Below are positions 47,526-58,425 of a stretch of 64,000 nucleotides of DNA, piece by piece (position 1 is the first letter of the stretch; every line of letters begins with the position of its first letter). This stretch comes from Zygaena filipendulae. Taxonomy: Eukaryota; Arthropoda; Insecta; Lepidoptera; Zygaenidae. The translations under genes and the position numbers were made by a program. The DNA lies in the NCBI GenBank assembly GCA_907165275.2, contig OU015657.1, positions 11,431,001 through 11,495,000 of the forward strand. The letters are read 5' to 3'. Under the pieces are notes generated by a model. The model saw only the letters and a program-made list of their open reading frames with translations, searched no databases and was not told the DNA's origin.

Positions 47526-47605
47526 GTAAATTAATATCAAAGTGAAAAATAATAAACAAACACATTTTGAATATTTTAGACTTTTAATAATATTTTGCTT
47601 TACAG

Positions 47606-48183
47606 ACGTTACCAGCTGGTTTAGACCCATCGATTCTGATGAAAAATGGCAGAATACCTCCAGAAGACACTTTAGAAAGTTTTACTCCTGCAACAAACCA
47701 AAACCGCCCTGAACATGTGAATCACACAGCAACCGTTGATAATCTCACAGAGTCAGAAAGCTTAGAACAAGACGGTGTTTTATTTGTTAACATATCAACA
47801 GGCAATATATTAAATATAGACGAGTTATACCCCAACGTTCATACGAGAAATTCAAGTAACAGAGCTGATGAAGTTACAAATAAAATACAAAGTAATAGTA
47901 GAGAAATAACTGGTGATTTGAATGACAATATCACAGCCAAGACTATTCCAGATAATATAACCGTCGCGCCAGCTCCTACTAATGGGGTGATATCAACGAA
48001 TGAGCGGGATGATGATACTGACAGCGTGAATAAGGTTATAGTGAATGAAACTAATCAAGATAGACATGTAGATGCAGTAGAAGCTAATGATCTGTTGAAA
48101 CCAACAGAAAGTTTACAGAGCTTTACAGAACAAACAATGCCAAAAAGACGGAGGAGGCGAAGACGACATGGTAATTCGAGACG
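47606..48183 (+). CDS. tok: Tolloid/Tolkin-like protease, exon 3 (long prodomain segment)
   Basis: The acceptor is TTTGCTTTACAG and the donor CG|GTACGT (phase 2). It encodes residues 154-345 plus two bases of 346. Composition is Asn/Thr/Asp-rich and low in hydrophobic residues, so probably disordered, with possible N-glycosylation sites such as NIST and NDNIT. It ends MPKRRRRRRRHGNSRR: a Lys followed by seven Arg at 333-340, an unusual polybasic run about 115 residues before the canonical processing site. The open frame continues past the donor to 48241, but that part is intronic. Such a long variable prodomain supports Tolkin over Tolloid. Confidence 0.8.
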
Positions 48184-48219
48184 GTACGTACAAGACAGAC
48201 TTTTTTCTTTGTCTTATGG

Positions 48220-48431
48220 CCACATTCAGTGTCGACTTTAATGATTACTTAGTTAAGCATAAATTTATCAGAGACGTTCAGTAAATTAATGTTAACTGGC
48301 ACTTAATGAGATGTAACTTAATTAGTTAAATGGCAATTAACATTAATTTATTAAACTTGTCTGATTGCGGGAGTTTTGTTTTAAAAATCTATACTTAACT
48401 AAGTAACCATTAAAGTCGACTCTGAGTGCGG
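48220..48431. mobile_element. Foldback MITE, copy 2, at the exon-3 donor
   Basis: The ends CCACATTCAGTGTCGACTTT and AAAGTCGACTCTGAGTGCGG and the inner arms (TAATGATTACTTAGTTAAG; TTAATGTTAA) match 3318-3548. It begins 36 nt after the donor of exon 3. Its left arm has a small deletion where copy 1 reads TTTTTAAAACAAAAAAGCC. Confidence 0.8.
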
Positions 48432-48717
48432 CGACTAGGTAGACAAAGAGGAAAAAAGTGAGCCGATTCAGAAAATTCTTTCACTGATACGATCATATAA
48501 GATATTTTTATTCCAAAACAAAGCGTTCCCAAGGGAGTTCTGAAGTACACGAGGATGGAACAGTGGCAACTTTAGGTTTTGAAACAGGACATGTAGGGTA
48601 CTTACTTCTTTCATGCCGATAAAAGAATTTCTGAGGAAATTACGAAGCTGACGCTTGGAAAATAAGGTAGTAAAAAAAAACGAATAAAAGGTCATCTCTG
48701 ATAACTTCAGTTTTAAA

Positions 48718-48920
48718 TCCTACTAATATTATAAACGCGAAAGTTTGTGAGTATGGATGGATGTTTGTTACTCTTTCACGCAAAAACTACTGGATGTATT
48801 TAAATGAAACTTTACAATAATATAGCTTATACATCAGAATAACACATAGCGTACTTTTTATCCCGGAATTTCCGCGGGAACTCTGAAATTAACGCGGGTG
48901 AAGCCGCGGGGCACAACTAG
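48718..48920 (+). mobile_element. Helitron-like element, complete copy in intron 3
   Basis: It starts TCCTACTAATATTATAAACG then CGAAAGTTTGTGAGTATGGA and CTCTTTCACGCAAAAACTAC. It ends TTAACGCGGGTGAAGCCGCG, GGGCACAA and CTAG before T, with full termini. Confidence 0.7.
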
Positions 48921-49729
48921 TAATAATATAATTATACAGATGATGACCCGATTGGCGCACAATAATATATGGCGCATATTATTATGGTTTTTATTATTAT
49001 TATTAGATCAGGTGTAGGTACTCTATTGTTGGTCAAGTAAGAGTATTTTGTATTTTGTATAGTAGGTACACAAATAACAATAATGCCGTAAATCTCTTTA
49101 GGAAATTAACCTTCGATTATTTAACGTAAATGTAATAAACTTTATTCAACTTCATAACGGCTAAATAATGAAATGTCTTTGAGAAAGGTCCTAGCATGAG
49201 CATAAAGACTTTTTATCCGGGTAAAATGTATAGCTTCCAATAATCTAACTTGTGTATGACCCTTAGTATACTTGCTTAAAAATATTAAATTAAACATCAA
49301 CAGATTCTGATAAGTGACAATAGTAAATGCTAGAAATAATGAAATGATTTAAACACAAAGTAAAAGGAAATAAACAGCGATGAGATCAAGTAGGTCAGAA
49401 TGAGAAATAGTCAACATTAATAAAGATGAAGACCATGTCGTACAATATTTCAACAATACACTTTTGCTTCATTTTGCTATCCACCAAAATTCTAAAGGTT
49501 CCGTTCCGACAGTGTCCTGTGAATACGGCTCGACCCCTCCTAATTGCGACTCAACGAGAGCCTTGCCTCTTACTAATGGACCTAGGTTCACATTACAGGC
49601 TTCTAAACAATGACTCGATGACTAGACCCTTTCCGAATAAATGTCAGTATAAGTCATTCTTCCCTTTTGTTGTAAAAACAAGTTTAGGTGGTAATGATTG
49701 TGCTTAATTGTTGTTATGTAATACGTAAT

Positions 49730-49870
49730 AACATAAACTGTTTCCCGCGGATTCGGAGTTCTCGTAACAATTCCCAAATAAAAATTACTCTATATCTTTT
49801 TCTGTAGCCCTGATAACGTGTATACGAAATTTCATGGTGATAGGATCAGTAGTAAAGGCGAGAAGATAAA
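49730..49870 (-). mobile_element. Eroded Helitron-like element
   Basis: CTGTTTCCCGCGGATTCGGA, GTTCTCGTAACAATTCCC, TCTTTTTCTGTAGCCCTGAT, AACGTGTATACGAAATTTCA, GGTGATAGG; reverse orientation, terminus lost. Confidence 0.5.
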
Positions 49871-50394
49871 CCGTAACTATCGCATTTTTAATAATAGCAT
49901 GGATATCAAACTCAGTTGAGATTAATGCTTAATATCCTATTATATTTGAAAACCCTTCCCTCGCCGACGAAAATTGTAATTTAAATTTGCATATAAATCT
50001 AGGCAATTTTTTCGTGACCCAGTTCATAGCGTTTTTGCTTTGCCAAGATACTGTAGGTGTAGATAATATCATAATAATACGTAGGTACTTTTGTTAGATT
50101 CTTTGCCAAACCAATAGTAGGGACTGAGAATAATGGGAGCTCTGGAAGATTTGAATGCAATGCAACGAAATCTGCATATTTAGAGTTACTGCTAGTATTT
50201 ATTAGGTTTACTGAGACCAGCTGATTCTATTTAGGTCTTACTTACTTTGCCATGTATTATAGAACTAGGGCTTTATCTACCTATGTAGTATTTCATTCTT
50301 AATCCTTACCTTAATTATAAATACCAAAGTGAGTTTGTTTGTTTTTCACGCCTTCGTGCTTTAATTAGACAATAATAGTTTTTTCGTCTACTAA

Positions 50395-50619
50395 TCTTAC
50401 TAATATTATAAATTAATGTGAAAGTATGGATGTTTGGATGTTTAAATGTTTGGATTTTTGGATGTTTGTTACTCAATCACGCAAAAACGGCTGAACGGAT
50501 TTGGATGAAATTTGGTATGCACGTTGTCAGAGGTACAGAGAAGGACATAGGGTGATTTTCACTCCGGAATTCCCGCGGGAACTCCGAAATTAGCGCAGGT
50601 GAAACCACTGCACAGCTAG
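50395..50619 (+). mobile_element. Helitron-like element just upstream of exon 4
   Basis: It starts TCTTACTAATATTATAAATT, carries repeated GGATGTTTGGATGTTTAAAT, CTCAATCACGCAAAAACGGC, TTTGGTATGCACGTTGTCAG and AGAGAAGGACATAGGG, and ends GCGCAGGTGAAACCACTGCA then CAG and CTAG. Only 36 nt separate it from exon 4, so its 3' end lies in the branch-point region. Confidence 0.68.
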
Positions 50620-50655
50620 TTGTATGCAATAATAATTGTTAAATTGAAATTTTAG

Positions 50656-50956
50656 CCTAAGAAACATTTATTCGAACGAGCGAACTGGACAAAATGCAGC
50701 TGTTGAAGATGAGAATGAATTTGAAAGGAAGCAATTTTTTCGACATCATAAGAAACATTACGACAGTACAGAGCACAAAGGCGAACCATCAATGTTTATA
50801 ATACCAGAGCACGAGTTCGAAGAGAGATTCGAAGTGAAACCACCACTGAAGAAGAATTCACGTATTACGGAGACGGAACAGTTCAGTAATTGGTTTTTTC
50901 GTGAGTCAAATGAAGATTTAGAAGCTATGGAGAGTCAGCTCTTCAACAATAGTAAG
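50656..50956 (+). CDS. tok: Tolloid/Tolkin-like protease, exon 4 (prodomain)
   Basis: The acceptor is GAAATTTTAG (short and A/T-rich) and the donor AAG|GTATGG (phase 0). It encodes from the last base of residue 346 through 446. It is highly charged, starting LRNIYSNERTGQ, then FERKQFFRHHKKHYDSTEHK, FIIPEHEFEERFEVKPPLKK and a TETEQFSNWFFRESNEDLEA tail. No catalytic motif; this is the C-terminal prodomain. Phase continuity on both sides and an uninterrupted frame support it. Confidence 0.8.
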
Positions 50957-52143
50957 GTATGGTATTCTCACTAATATGGTATAAAAGATGACGTTTGGAC
51001 GTTCGAAATTTTGATACTCAATCAAACGTAAACGACTACATAAATTTAAATGAAAAGCACTCAGATAGAAAATGTTCTGATTAAACAAATAGAGTCCCGA
51101 AATTCACTTTGATGAAGCCGAAAGGACGCAAAGAATCTAGTATCAAAGTGTTTAAAAAAATGTAGATGCATCTGATATATTTATATCAGTTATTAATCAG
51201 AAGTAATGTTGTAATCTTCATCAGTCAGTTATTACAAATTCAATTAAAATATGACTTCTAAACTAATAATTTAGGTCATCTTCACAGGTAGGTACTCGTA
51301 CCTGTCAGTTATTAGGACAAATAATTGTGCCAATGTGCCAGCAATTTTCGCTCTACCTAATAATAATTACGGGTGAATTTATCTGTAAAAGCAAAATTCA
51401 AGTGATTTATAGGCAAATGCGGTAGAAACAGATACTGAAATTTCAATACTATAGCTATTATATAAAATTTGCTTTACCAATGTTCTTTCATTATATTTAT
51501 CTACTTTTGAGTTTTATTTTAAAACGATAGTCTCTATTTTTATAGGAAAAAAAAAATACAAATTTACACTACATACAAGAAATCCTTCCGCTGTCAATTA
51601 TTATCAGTTTGTCCCCTAACATTTTTTCACTATCTATACTTATCAAGTCAAAAAAATTTGGTTTTTTGTTCAACAAGTTGTCTTTTACTATCTAGGCTAA
51701 ATGCTTTTTTTATTATTATCTATACCTCGTTGATATATTAAAAAACCTACATGAATTAACTAAAACTTTTTACTCATTAATAAGGAATGAAATAAAAATT
51801 AAATTACTTATATTATTATTAGAAGTACTTACCTACTTTATATAAACAGAAAACATTGTATAGTCAGCAGAACTTATCATATTTGATAATATATATTAGG
51901 TATTAATTATTACTAATATTCTTTAATTAAGAAGACAATTTCTTTAATTAAGAATATGTAGCATCAATTTTAAGTCGACAACATAGGTATTCTTCCAAAA
52001 AATTAATTAATTTAATAGAATTGACAGTCGTTGGAATTTTATTGCAATAAAGTTCAACGAGCGACACAATTTTATTCTTTACCTACACAATACACATTGC
52101 TGATGCTGACAGTGCAAGATATAAAACGATTGACACTCGACAG
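50957..52143 (+). other. Intron 4, no feature seen
   Basis: AT-rich with no recognisable element or gene. The acceptor end (ACTCGACAG) lacks a clear polypyrimidine tract. Confidence 0.6.
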
Positions 52144-52367
52144 GCAAACAAAAGGCACCGCTCGATCCGCGCGGCGACCAACCGCAGGGAGCGGATATGG
52201 GACAACGGTGTGATACCTTACGAGATTGACGGCAACTTCAGCGGCGCGCACAAATCGCTGTTCAAACAGGCGATGAGGCACTGGGAGAACTTCACGTGCC
52301 TCAAATTTGTGGAGCGCGAGCCGGATTTGCACAGGGATTACATCGTGTTCACCGAACGGTCTTGTGG
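52144..52367 (+). CDS. tok: Tolloid/Tolkin-like protease, exon 5 (cleavage site and N-terminal astacin domain)
   Basis: The acceptor CTCGACAG|GCAAAC is the only upstream AG that keeps phase 0 without an early stop; the donor is GG|GTAAGT (phase 2). It encodes residues 447-521. ANKRHRSIR ends in RSIR, an RxxR proprotein-convertase site. The mature enzyme should start [20 protein letters not shown], aligning with the start of the BMP1 catalytic domain, followed by GNFSG, the [20 protein letters not shown] helix and ERSCG with a disulfide Cys. The codons here are GC-richer than the introns, as expected for conserved coding sequence. Confidence 0.95.
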
Positions 52368-52825
52368 GTAAGTCAATATAGTGCACTTATTATAATAATA
52401 ATAATAGTAACAAATTAGTAGTATATAGTAATAAATTTATAAATTTATGTATCTATTAGGTATGTGTGGAGTTATCGAGTTATTTTGTGTGTTCTTTCTT
52501 TTATTATTGCTATAGTGCGTATGGTTTGTGTGCGCCCGTTCGTCTTGCGTTGCGTGGTATTCGTGCGTCACTATGGCCTTGACTGAAAACCAGCGTCGTG
52601 AGCGTCCCACACTCACGACATAATGCTGAGTCAAGGACCATTTCGAGCGTGGAGACACGCTACACAAATGGCAAAATAAGTTATTGTTTCTTGTTCAGTT
52701 TTATTTTGTTTTTCTTTATTTTGTTTTTCTTTATTATTTATTTTGTTTTACTTTAATTGTTTTCATTTGTGTTGTCCTGTATGTGTTCATTTGTGTTGTG
52801 TTTCTCCTTCGTTTGAATAAATCTT

Positions 52826-53083
52826 TCTTTTCTTTTCTTTTCTTTTCTTTTCTTTTTTTTTCTTTTCTTTTCTTTTCTTTTCTTTTCTTTTCTTTTCTTT
52901 TCTTTTCTTTTCTTTTCTTTTCTTTTCTTTTCTTTTCTTTTCTTTTCTTTTCTTTTCTTTTCTTTTCTTTTCTTTTCTTTTCTTTTCTTTTCTTTTCTTT
53001 TCTTTTCTTTTCTTTTCTTTTCTTTTCTTTTCTTTTCTTTTCTTTTCTTTTCTTTTCTTTTCTTTTCTTTTCTTTTCTTTTCT
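52826..53083. repeat. (TTTTC)n pentanucleotide array, about 258 bp
   Basis: An almost uninterrupted TTTTC run of about 51 units, with one irregularity (a longer T run near 52853-52861). It directly abuts the 3' tail of the SINE at 53084-53342. Reading frames across it are artefacts. Confidence 0.97.
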
Positions 53084-53342
53084 AATAATAATAATAATAA
53101 TCCACTTCACAACACACAGATCTACTTGATCCCACACTAAGCTATAAGCTTGTGTCGTGGAAACCAAGCAAACGTGGTATATACTACACATATTATTACA
53201 TATACATTATACTATAGATATATATAAACACACCCAGACTGGAAAATGGAAACCTGTGTTCATCACACAAAGTTCGGGAATCGAACCCGGAACCTCTTGA
53301 TTAACGGGCATGCATGGTGACCATTGCGCCAATCGGGTCGTC
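53084..53342 (-). mobile_element. tRNA-derived SINE, copy 4, joined to microsatellite
   Basis: The minus strand starts TTGACGACCCGATTGGCGCA then ATGGTCACCATGCATGCCC (A box TGGCGCAATGG). It has the B box GGGTTCGATTCCCG, the shared body, and ends in (TTA)n before the pentanucleotide array. It is the best preserved tRNA-like head among the copies; the stretch just after the B box is shortened. Confidence 0.88.
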
Positions 53343-53497
53343 AATATTATACTGAAAGTTCCCGCCGTGGTTCACGGAATTTGCGGAAGTAAACCTTCTA
53401 ATCATGGAGAGTGAAATTTCAAAGTGGCAGAAGCATAGCTAGGTAACCAAAGTCTAAAAGTCTAGTGCAAAAAAAAAACTGGTGCCCTCACTCAACT

Positions 53498-53731
53498 GAG
53501 CCCTTATTCACCAACAATATATTCCTTGCCCATAACGCGCGACCCAAAAAAACAATCTCAAACGCTCAATATACCAAAATATTATAACTTATAATATTCC
53601 TGTATGCCTTATGACACGTTGTAAACGTATTTTTGTTTTTCAAGTGAAACTTCTTCGGGCACGAGGAAATAACAATTTTTGTGGCGCGTTATCTTAACGC
53701 GACGTGTTATGCTCATAATGAATAAGGGCCT
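53498..53731 (-). mobile_element. MITE with GGGCCCTTATTC termini, copy 3
   Basis: The left end GAGCCCTTATTCACCAAC and right end ATGCTCATAATGAATAAGGG then CC are imperfect inverted termini. Internal GACACGTTGTAAACGTATTT and GCGTTATCTTAACGCG match copy 2 in reverse orientation. Confidence 0.7.
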
Positions 53732-53756
53732 TGTTTGGGTTTAAGTCAAAATCTGT

Positions 53757-53892
53757 AATTATATATATGAATATAATATATAATATGTAATGTAATATAT
53801 AATAATAATAATATAATATAATATAATATAATATATAATATGTAATGTAATGTATAAAATGTATGTATAATATGCTATAATATGTAATGAAT
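53757..53892. repeat. AT-rich (ATAAT)n-type simple repeat
   Basis: Repeats of ATATAATATAATAT with embedded AATAATAATAATA and two 'atgtaatgta' interruptions. Confidence 0.85.
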
Positions 53893-54381
53893 CCCTATTT
53901 CCCTTGGTCACGGCATCACACGACTGCACGAATTTCGCAAATTCTTTTTTTGTTGTGTTCATTATTGTTATTATTATTATTCCTTATTATTATTATTATA
54001 ACTGCAGGACATTTTCTTTGCCCCTGCCAGCCATGATTACACATTTTATTAAAATTCTGAAGTCTGAAGGGAACAAACAAACAGATAAACTCACTTTCGT
54101 ATTTATAATAGGTACCTAGTAAGAAATAGCGTCTTACAACCGCAAATAAATAGTGCGATATACCAACGTAGATAACTGGTATACTCGTAGTAGGTACCTA
54201 TGTCTGGTTAAATGGAGAGAGCCAACTCTCTACTGATAGAATTGAAACAAAAGGTGCTGTCTCCATGAACGGTTGAAATCAGTGAATAAAGGCGGCCAAC
54301 GTTGACAACAATCGTTGCTATAATAATGGAAGTATACCTATTATCACTTTAGATTATACTTACATAAGTCCATATGATAAA

Positions 54382-54605
54382 CTAGCTGTCCCGCGCGGTT
54401 ACACCCGCAATAATTTCGGAGTTCCGGCTGAATTGTTCCATACAAACTTTGCCCCAACTTTTCATCCCCTTAGGGGTAACATTTCAGAAAATACATTCAT
54501 ACAAAGAACACACCCTCCAAGTTTCAGGTCTCTACGATCAGCGGTTTAGGTTGTGCGTTGATCCATCAGTCATTCAGGACAAAGCATTTTATATTCATAT
54601 ATAAT
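54382..54605 (-). mobile_element. Helitron-like element, 'CTACGATCAGCGG' subfamily
   Basis: CTAGCTGTCCCGCGCGGTTA then CACCCGC, CATCCCCTTAGGGG, CATACAAAGAACACACCCTC, CAAGTTTCAGGTCTCTACGA and TGCGTTGATCCATCAGTCAT. It is the reverse complement of the 9850-10107 copy. Confidence 0.6.
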
Positions 54606-55422
54606 CTGCCCAATGATAAAAATTAGAAGTTTCTTCTTAATCATGGGTCAGGAATTTTTCCAAAAAATATAATCCAAAATTTTAGCGATCATGGACACTT
54701 CGATACTTCCTCGGCTTGGACCGTTCAGAATTATTGGTACCTATTGTAGCATTCTGCTACAATATCAACCTTTTTTATTATTATTTTGTTTTGGTACGTC
54801 AGATTTTATTTGAAAAGGAGAGAAGTGGATTTTTAAGGATGAAAAAAGAAAAATTGGAGCTTGGGCTGAAGAGAGTTGTGAAATTACGTTTACCAGTACA
54901 AAATATCCTTGCAAAGTTGTGTTTAAAGAACCTTTATTATCATTACGACTTACAAGTCTTTTACATGATAACATAATAACTAAATAAAAGTTTTAAGCAG
55001 AATCTACAGTCAGTTCTTATTTGCCGTGTTTACAAGCAAGGAGTACGAAATTGCGAACCTGAGACAACATTCACTACACATTATATAACTTACAGGCTAT
55101 TCAGCTTTTGTGTGCAATTTTCAAAAGTCATTGACCTAATTAATGCTTAGTTCTCGGTCACACGACCCATGTTTGTTTTAAATTACTCACTCAAACGACG
55201 CTTAATTCTTTTTAGTGCTTGTTCCAATCGTTTAGTTTAATGACTTAAATCAACTTTTTTCGGTTGTACACAAACGGCAGGCAAAAATTTAACCCGGGGA
55301 TTAGGTTCAGAAAGTTTACACACAAAATCATCACCTTCCTTAGAGCTTGTCTTAGCTAAAACGACGCGCCCCTCCATCGGGCATACGCATACGCACAACC
55401 GTTAAAATATCGATACAACACA

Positions 55423-55453
55423 TATAAATCTGGTCTTGCCATTTGTCCTCAGT
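55423..55453 (+). promoter_or_regulatory. Possible intronic core promoter (TATA plus initiator)
   Basis: TATAAAT at 55423-55429 is followed 28 nt later by TCAGTT with its A at 55451, the spacing of insect TATA/Inr promoters. It lies about 190 bp before exon 6. A transcript from here could not make a secreted pro-enzyme. It may be a chance match. Confidence 0.25.
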
Positions 55454-55644
55454 TGCTGCATAGTGTCGCCGCACTCACACTATATCAATACATGATCTCC
55501 CACATCTAAAACTGCTTATTGAGCAGTGGGGCGCGTCATTTTAGTTTAGACAAGCTCTACCTATGGAGTATGTTATTAAAATGTGATTTTATTCTCATCA
55601 GGAAAATTGATTACTATAACATTACCGTGTTCATTTCGTATCAG

Positions 55645-55823
55645 ATGTTGTTCGTTCGTTGGCAAACGAGGTGGCGGGGCGCAGGCTATATCGATAGGCA
55701 AGAACTGCGACAAATTCGGCATTGTGGTTCACGAGTTGGGCCACGTGGTTGGATTCTGGCACGAGCACACCAGGCCAGACCGCGACAGGCACGTGCAGAT
55801 CATCAGGGATAATATCATGACTG
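55645..55823 (+). CDS. tok: Tolloid/Tolkin-like protease, exon 6 (zinc-binding catalytic core)
   Basis: The acceptor is TTTCGTATCAG and the donor G|GTGAGT (phase 1). It encodes residues 521-580 and the first base of 581. It starts [11 protein letters not shown], completing the CGCCS cysteine cluster peculiar to Tolloid/BMP1 enzymes, then [17 protein letters not shown]. The zinc motif [11 protein letters not shown] follows, with His550, Glu551 (general base), His554 and His560, then [19 protein letters not shown]. All catalytic residues are present, so this domain is expected to be active. Near identity with BMP1 in this exon is the strongest evidence for the family. Confidence 0.97.
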
Positions 55824-55879
55824 GTGAGTCACATGCAAGGTCATTTCATTCAAAGATTTATCTATATCTACTTCAATCT

Positions 55880-56066
55880 ATGCTAATATTATAAAAAGGT
55901 AAAGTTGGTGAATTGTGAGTTTGTGACGTTGTAGGGGGTAATCTCTGGATCTAATTAATCGATTTTGAAAATTCTTTTACTCATAAGAAGCTACGATAGT
56001 CCTGAGTGACATAAGGTAGTTTTTATTATATAAATTACCGCGGGGAAACCGCGGGGGAACAGCTAG
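55880..56066 (+). mobile_element. Helitron-like element in intron 6
   Basis: ATGCTAATATTATAAAAAGG then TAAAGTTGGTGAATTGTGAG, TAATCGATTTTGAAAATTCT, CTCATAAGAAGCTACGATAG. It ends TTACCGCGGGGAAACCGCGG, GGGAACAG and CTAG before T. A partial relative follows at 56105-56235 (AATTCTTTCACACATAAGAA, TTTTATCCCATAATTCCC). Confidence 0.6.
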
Positions 56067-57661
56067 TATTATTATAAAGAGAAAATATTTGTTTCAATTT
56101 GTAATATATAAACTTGAAAACTGCGAAACTGATTTTTAAAATTCTTTCACACATAAGAAGCTACAGTATTCCAATTACTTTTTATCCCATAATTCCCAAA
56201 GAAACGTTGAAATTAACGCAGGTGAAATTATGGTTCGTTTCATCCCGATACAAAGGAGTTCATGAGGTAATCTCAAAATTCGCTCAACTAAGATAATTGA
56301 TGTGAAAGTGAAAGTAGAAATTGATAAACTCAAAAATTACTGAACCTATTTTAAAAATTCTCTCATTTATAGGAAGCTATAGTATTCCTGAGAAACATAG
56401 AGCATTTTTTATCTCGACTTTTTTATTTTTTATATCTATTATTTATTATATAATCCATAAAACATAGACAAGTATTATTTAAAAGTAGTATTTAACTTGT
56501 TAATTTATATAATTAAAAGGTTTTCTTGCGCGTTTGCTGGTGTATTCGTTCAGTGATGTGGAAAGTGATAAGGAGTTCAATGAAAGCTTTTTATTGTTTA
56601 GTATTCCAAATTAAAAGGCTAATGACTGTTCAAGCTATATACTCTTAACGTTAAAATATGTACCTACCTGGTTATAAAATTTACAGGTTAACAAAGCCTA
56701 TTTAAACTAATTCAATTAAAGATCTATTCAGACTCGAATTTAAGCGTGCTCGCGTGCACCCGACAGAATGTAAACGGTCAGGTTCCTTGAGGAATTCCTT
56801 TGCGGAGCGTCCCAGATTGTTTCGTCCTTGACAACGGCTCTATGCTTAGTGACATGGTTAACGTTTATATTACAATACCAACATGTTCTAGACCATAGAG
56901 TACTTACTTTACTGAAGTAAACGCGACCGTTTTGTCATCTATTTTTTCTACAGATTTTCTACGCCCGCACTTTACCTACCTTTAAAATTGAAAAGTTTAT
57001 TATGGAAGATGTTTGAACATTTTCGATTTTTTAATGTGTATGTATAATTTTATTTGGAGAACAAGTTGATTTGTTCATTCAAATGAGGTAACGAGAAGTT
57101 TAGCAACGCAGTTTCGCCACGAAGAAAGACTTTGTATATCTCAAGTTAATGGTAGGTAGTTGTTGGTAAAAGACAGATTTTTGGAAATCTAGTAAATAAA
57201 AATCGAGGAGAAAACCATTTGGCACATCTAGTTATAGTAGTAGATGTACCGTAACACTAGATTCTAGAACATAGCAAAAGTGTGCGGGATTACCAACTTT
57301 ACGACTTTACTAACCAGATAGGTAGGACCGGGAAAACAACTAATATGTGAAACCTGACCTAAATCGCGGTCCTCTTTGTTATGTTCTTTTCTTTTACGAG
57401 CGCGTGAGTCTCAAATACATCTAGCAACTGAAGCTCTGAACGGTTAACTGTGTGCTCATAATCCCTACGAGACAAAGGTGCTCGGAGACACTGCTCATCT
57501 ATACTTACATTATTTGAATAAAAACTTGACCTGATTTCAATGCGACGAACCGGAATCGTATTCTATGCCGTATGAAAGTATGGTATTAATACGATACCAC
57601 GATACAAACAAAAGACCCTTTTGCAGTATGAATATGCGGAAGTAACTTTGCATACAGTAGA

Positions 57662-57800
57662 CTAGCTGTCCCTCGCGATTTCATACGCGGTAATTTCAGA
57701 GTTGCCGCGGAAATTCCGAGATACTTCTAATCCGTTACGTAGTCTAAAATATCTAAGCATACAGACGGCGGGAAGCGACTTTGTTTTATACTGTGTAGAG
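57662..57800 (-). mobile_element. Helitron-like element
   Basis: CTAGCTGTCCCTCGCGATTT then CATACGCGGTAATTTCAGAG, TAAAATATCTAAGCATACAG and CGGGAAGCGACTTTGTTTTA: the reverse of the 28030-28214 subfamily, truncated. Confidence 0.55.
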
Positions 57801-58324
57801 ATGTCCAAGCGATCGCGTAAAGTAGGTATATAGGTATAAATCAAGTTTTTGTGAGGTCCGTAGAAGTTGTTATTTTCTCTTTTGTGAAAATACCTCGAGT
57901 TAATTAAAAAATTACTGAACCGTATACGCCCTTGTAATTTGAAGTATGTATTGATAGGAATTAGGAATCTTTCAAGAATTTGAACAGTTTTAAGAAAAGT
58001 TGCAAGTTGGTACCTACCTATTTACAAACAGTTTTGCGACTTACTTCATATACCTACGTAGGTATCTATATAATATGACCAACATTTTAGTCAAGTAGAA
58101 GCAAATTGCTTTTTTTTTCTTACATTGAAGTGGAATAATATGGATTCCTGTTGTAAATTTTAACGCAATTCTTTTTTTCAGCTGATAAACAATTTTTGTT
58201 TATTTATTGTCTCTAGTTAATTTTGGAAGGTAGAGCCGTATACCTAGCTTAAAAATGTTTCGTGTTTTAGTCTTTTTGTCTGTCAATCTGAAACGATTGA
58301 AGTCAATCGTTACTAGTTTGATCA

Positions 58325-58425
58325 TTACATAGGGTACATAGGTTAGGGACATAGGGTAATTTTTCTTCCAAAATTCCCAGGGAATCTCCGAAATTACCGC
58401 GGGTGAAACCGCGGGGGACAGCTAT
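58325..58425 (+). mobile_element. Helitron-like 3' part
   Basis: GACATAGGGTAATTTTTCTT, CCCAGGGAATCTCCGAAATT, then a perfect CCGCGG-GTGAAA-CCGCGG hairpin, GGGACAGCTAT. Confidence 0.58.

Noticed and set aside
48184..48241. Extension of the exon-3 frame past GTACGT
   Set aside because: A strong donor with matching phase to exon 4 ends the exon at 48183; the extra codons run into the foldback MITE.
52684..53191. Long frames rich in Phe/Ser/Leu or Lys/Arg/Glu
   Set aside because: They are translations of the (TTTTC)n array.
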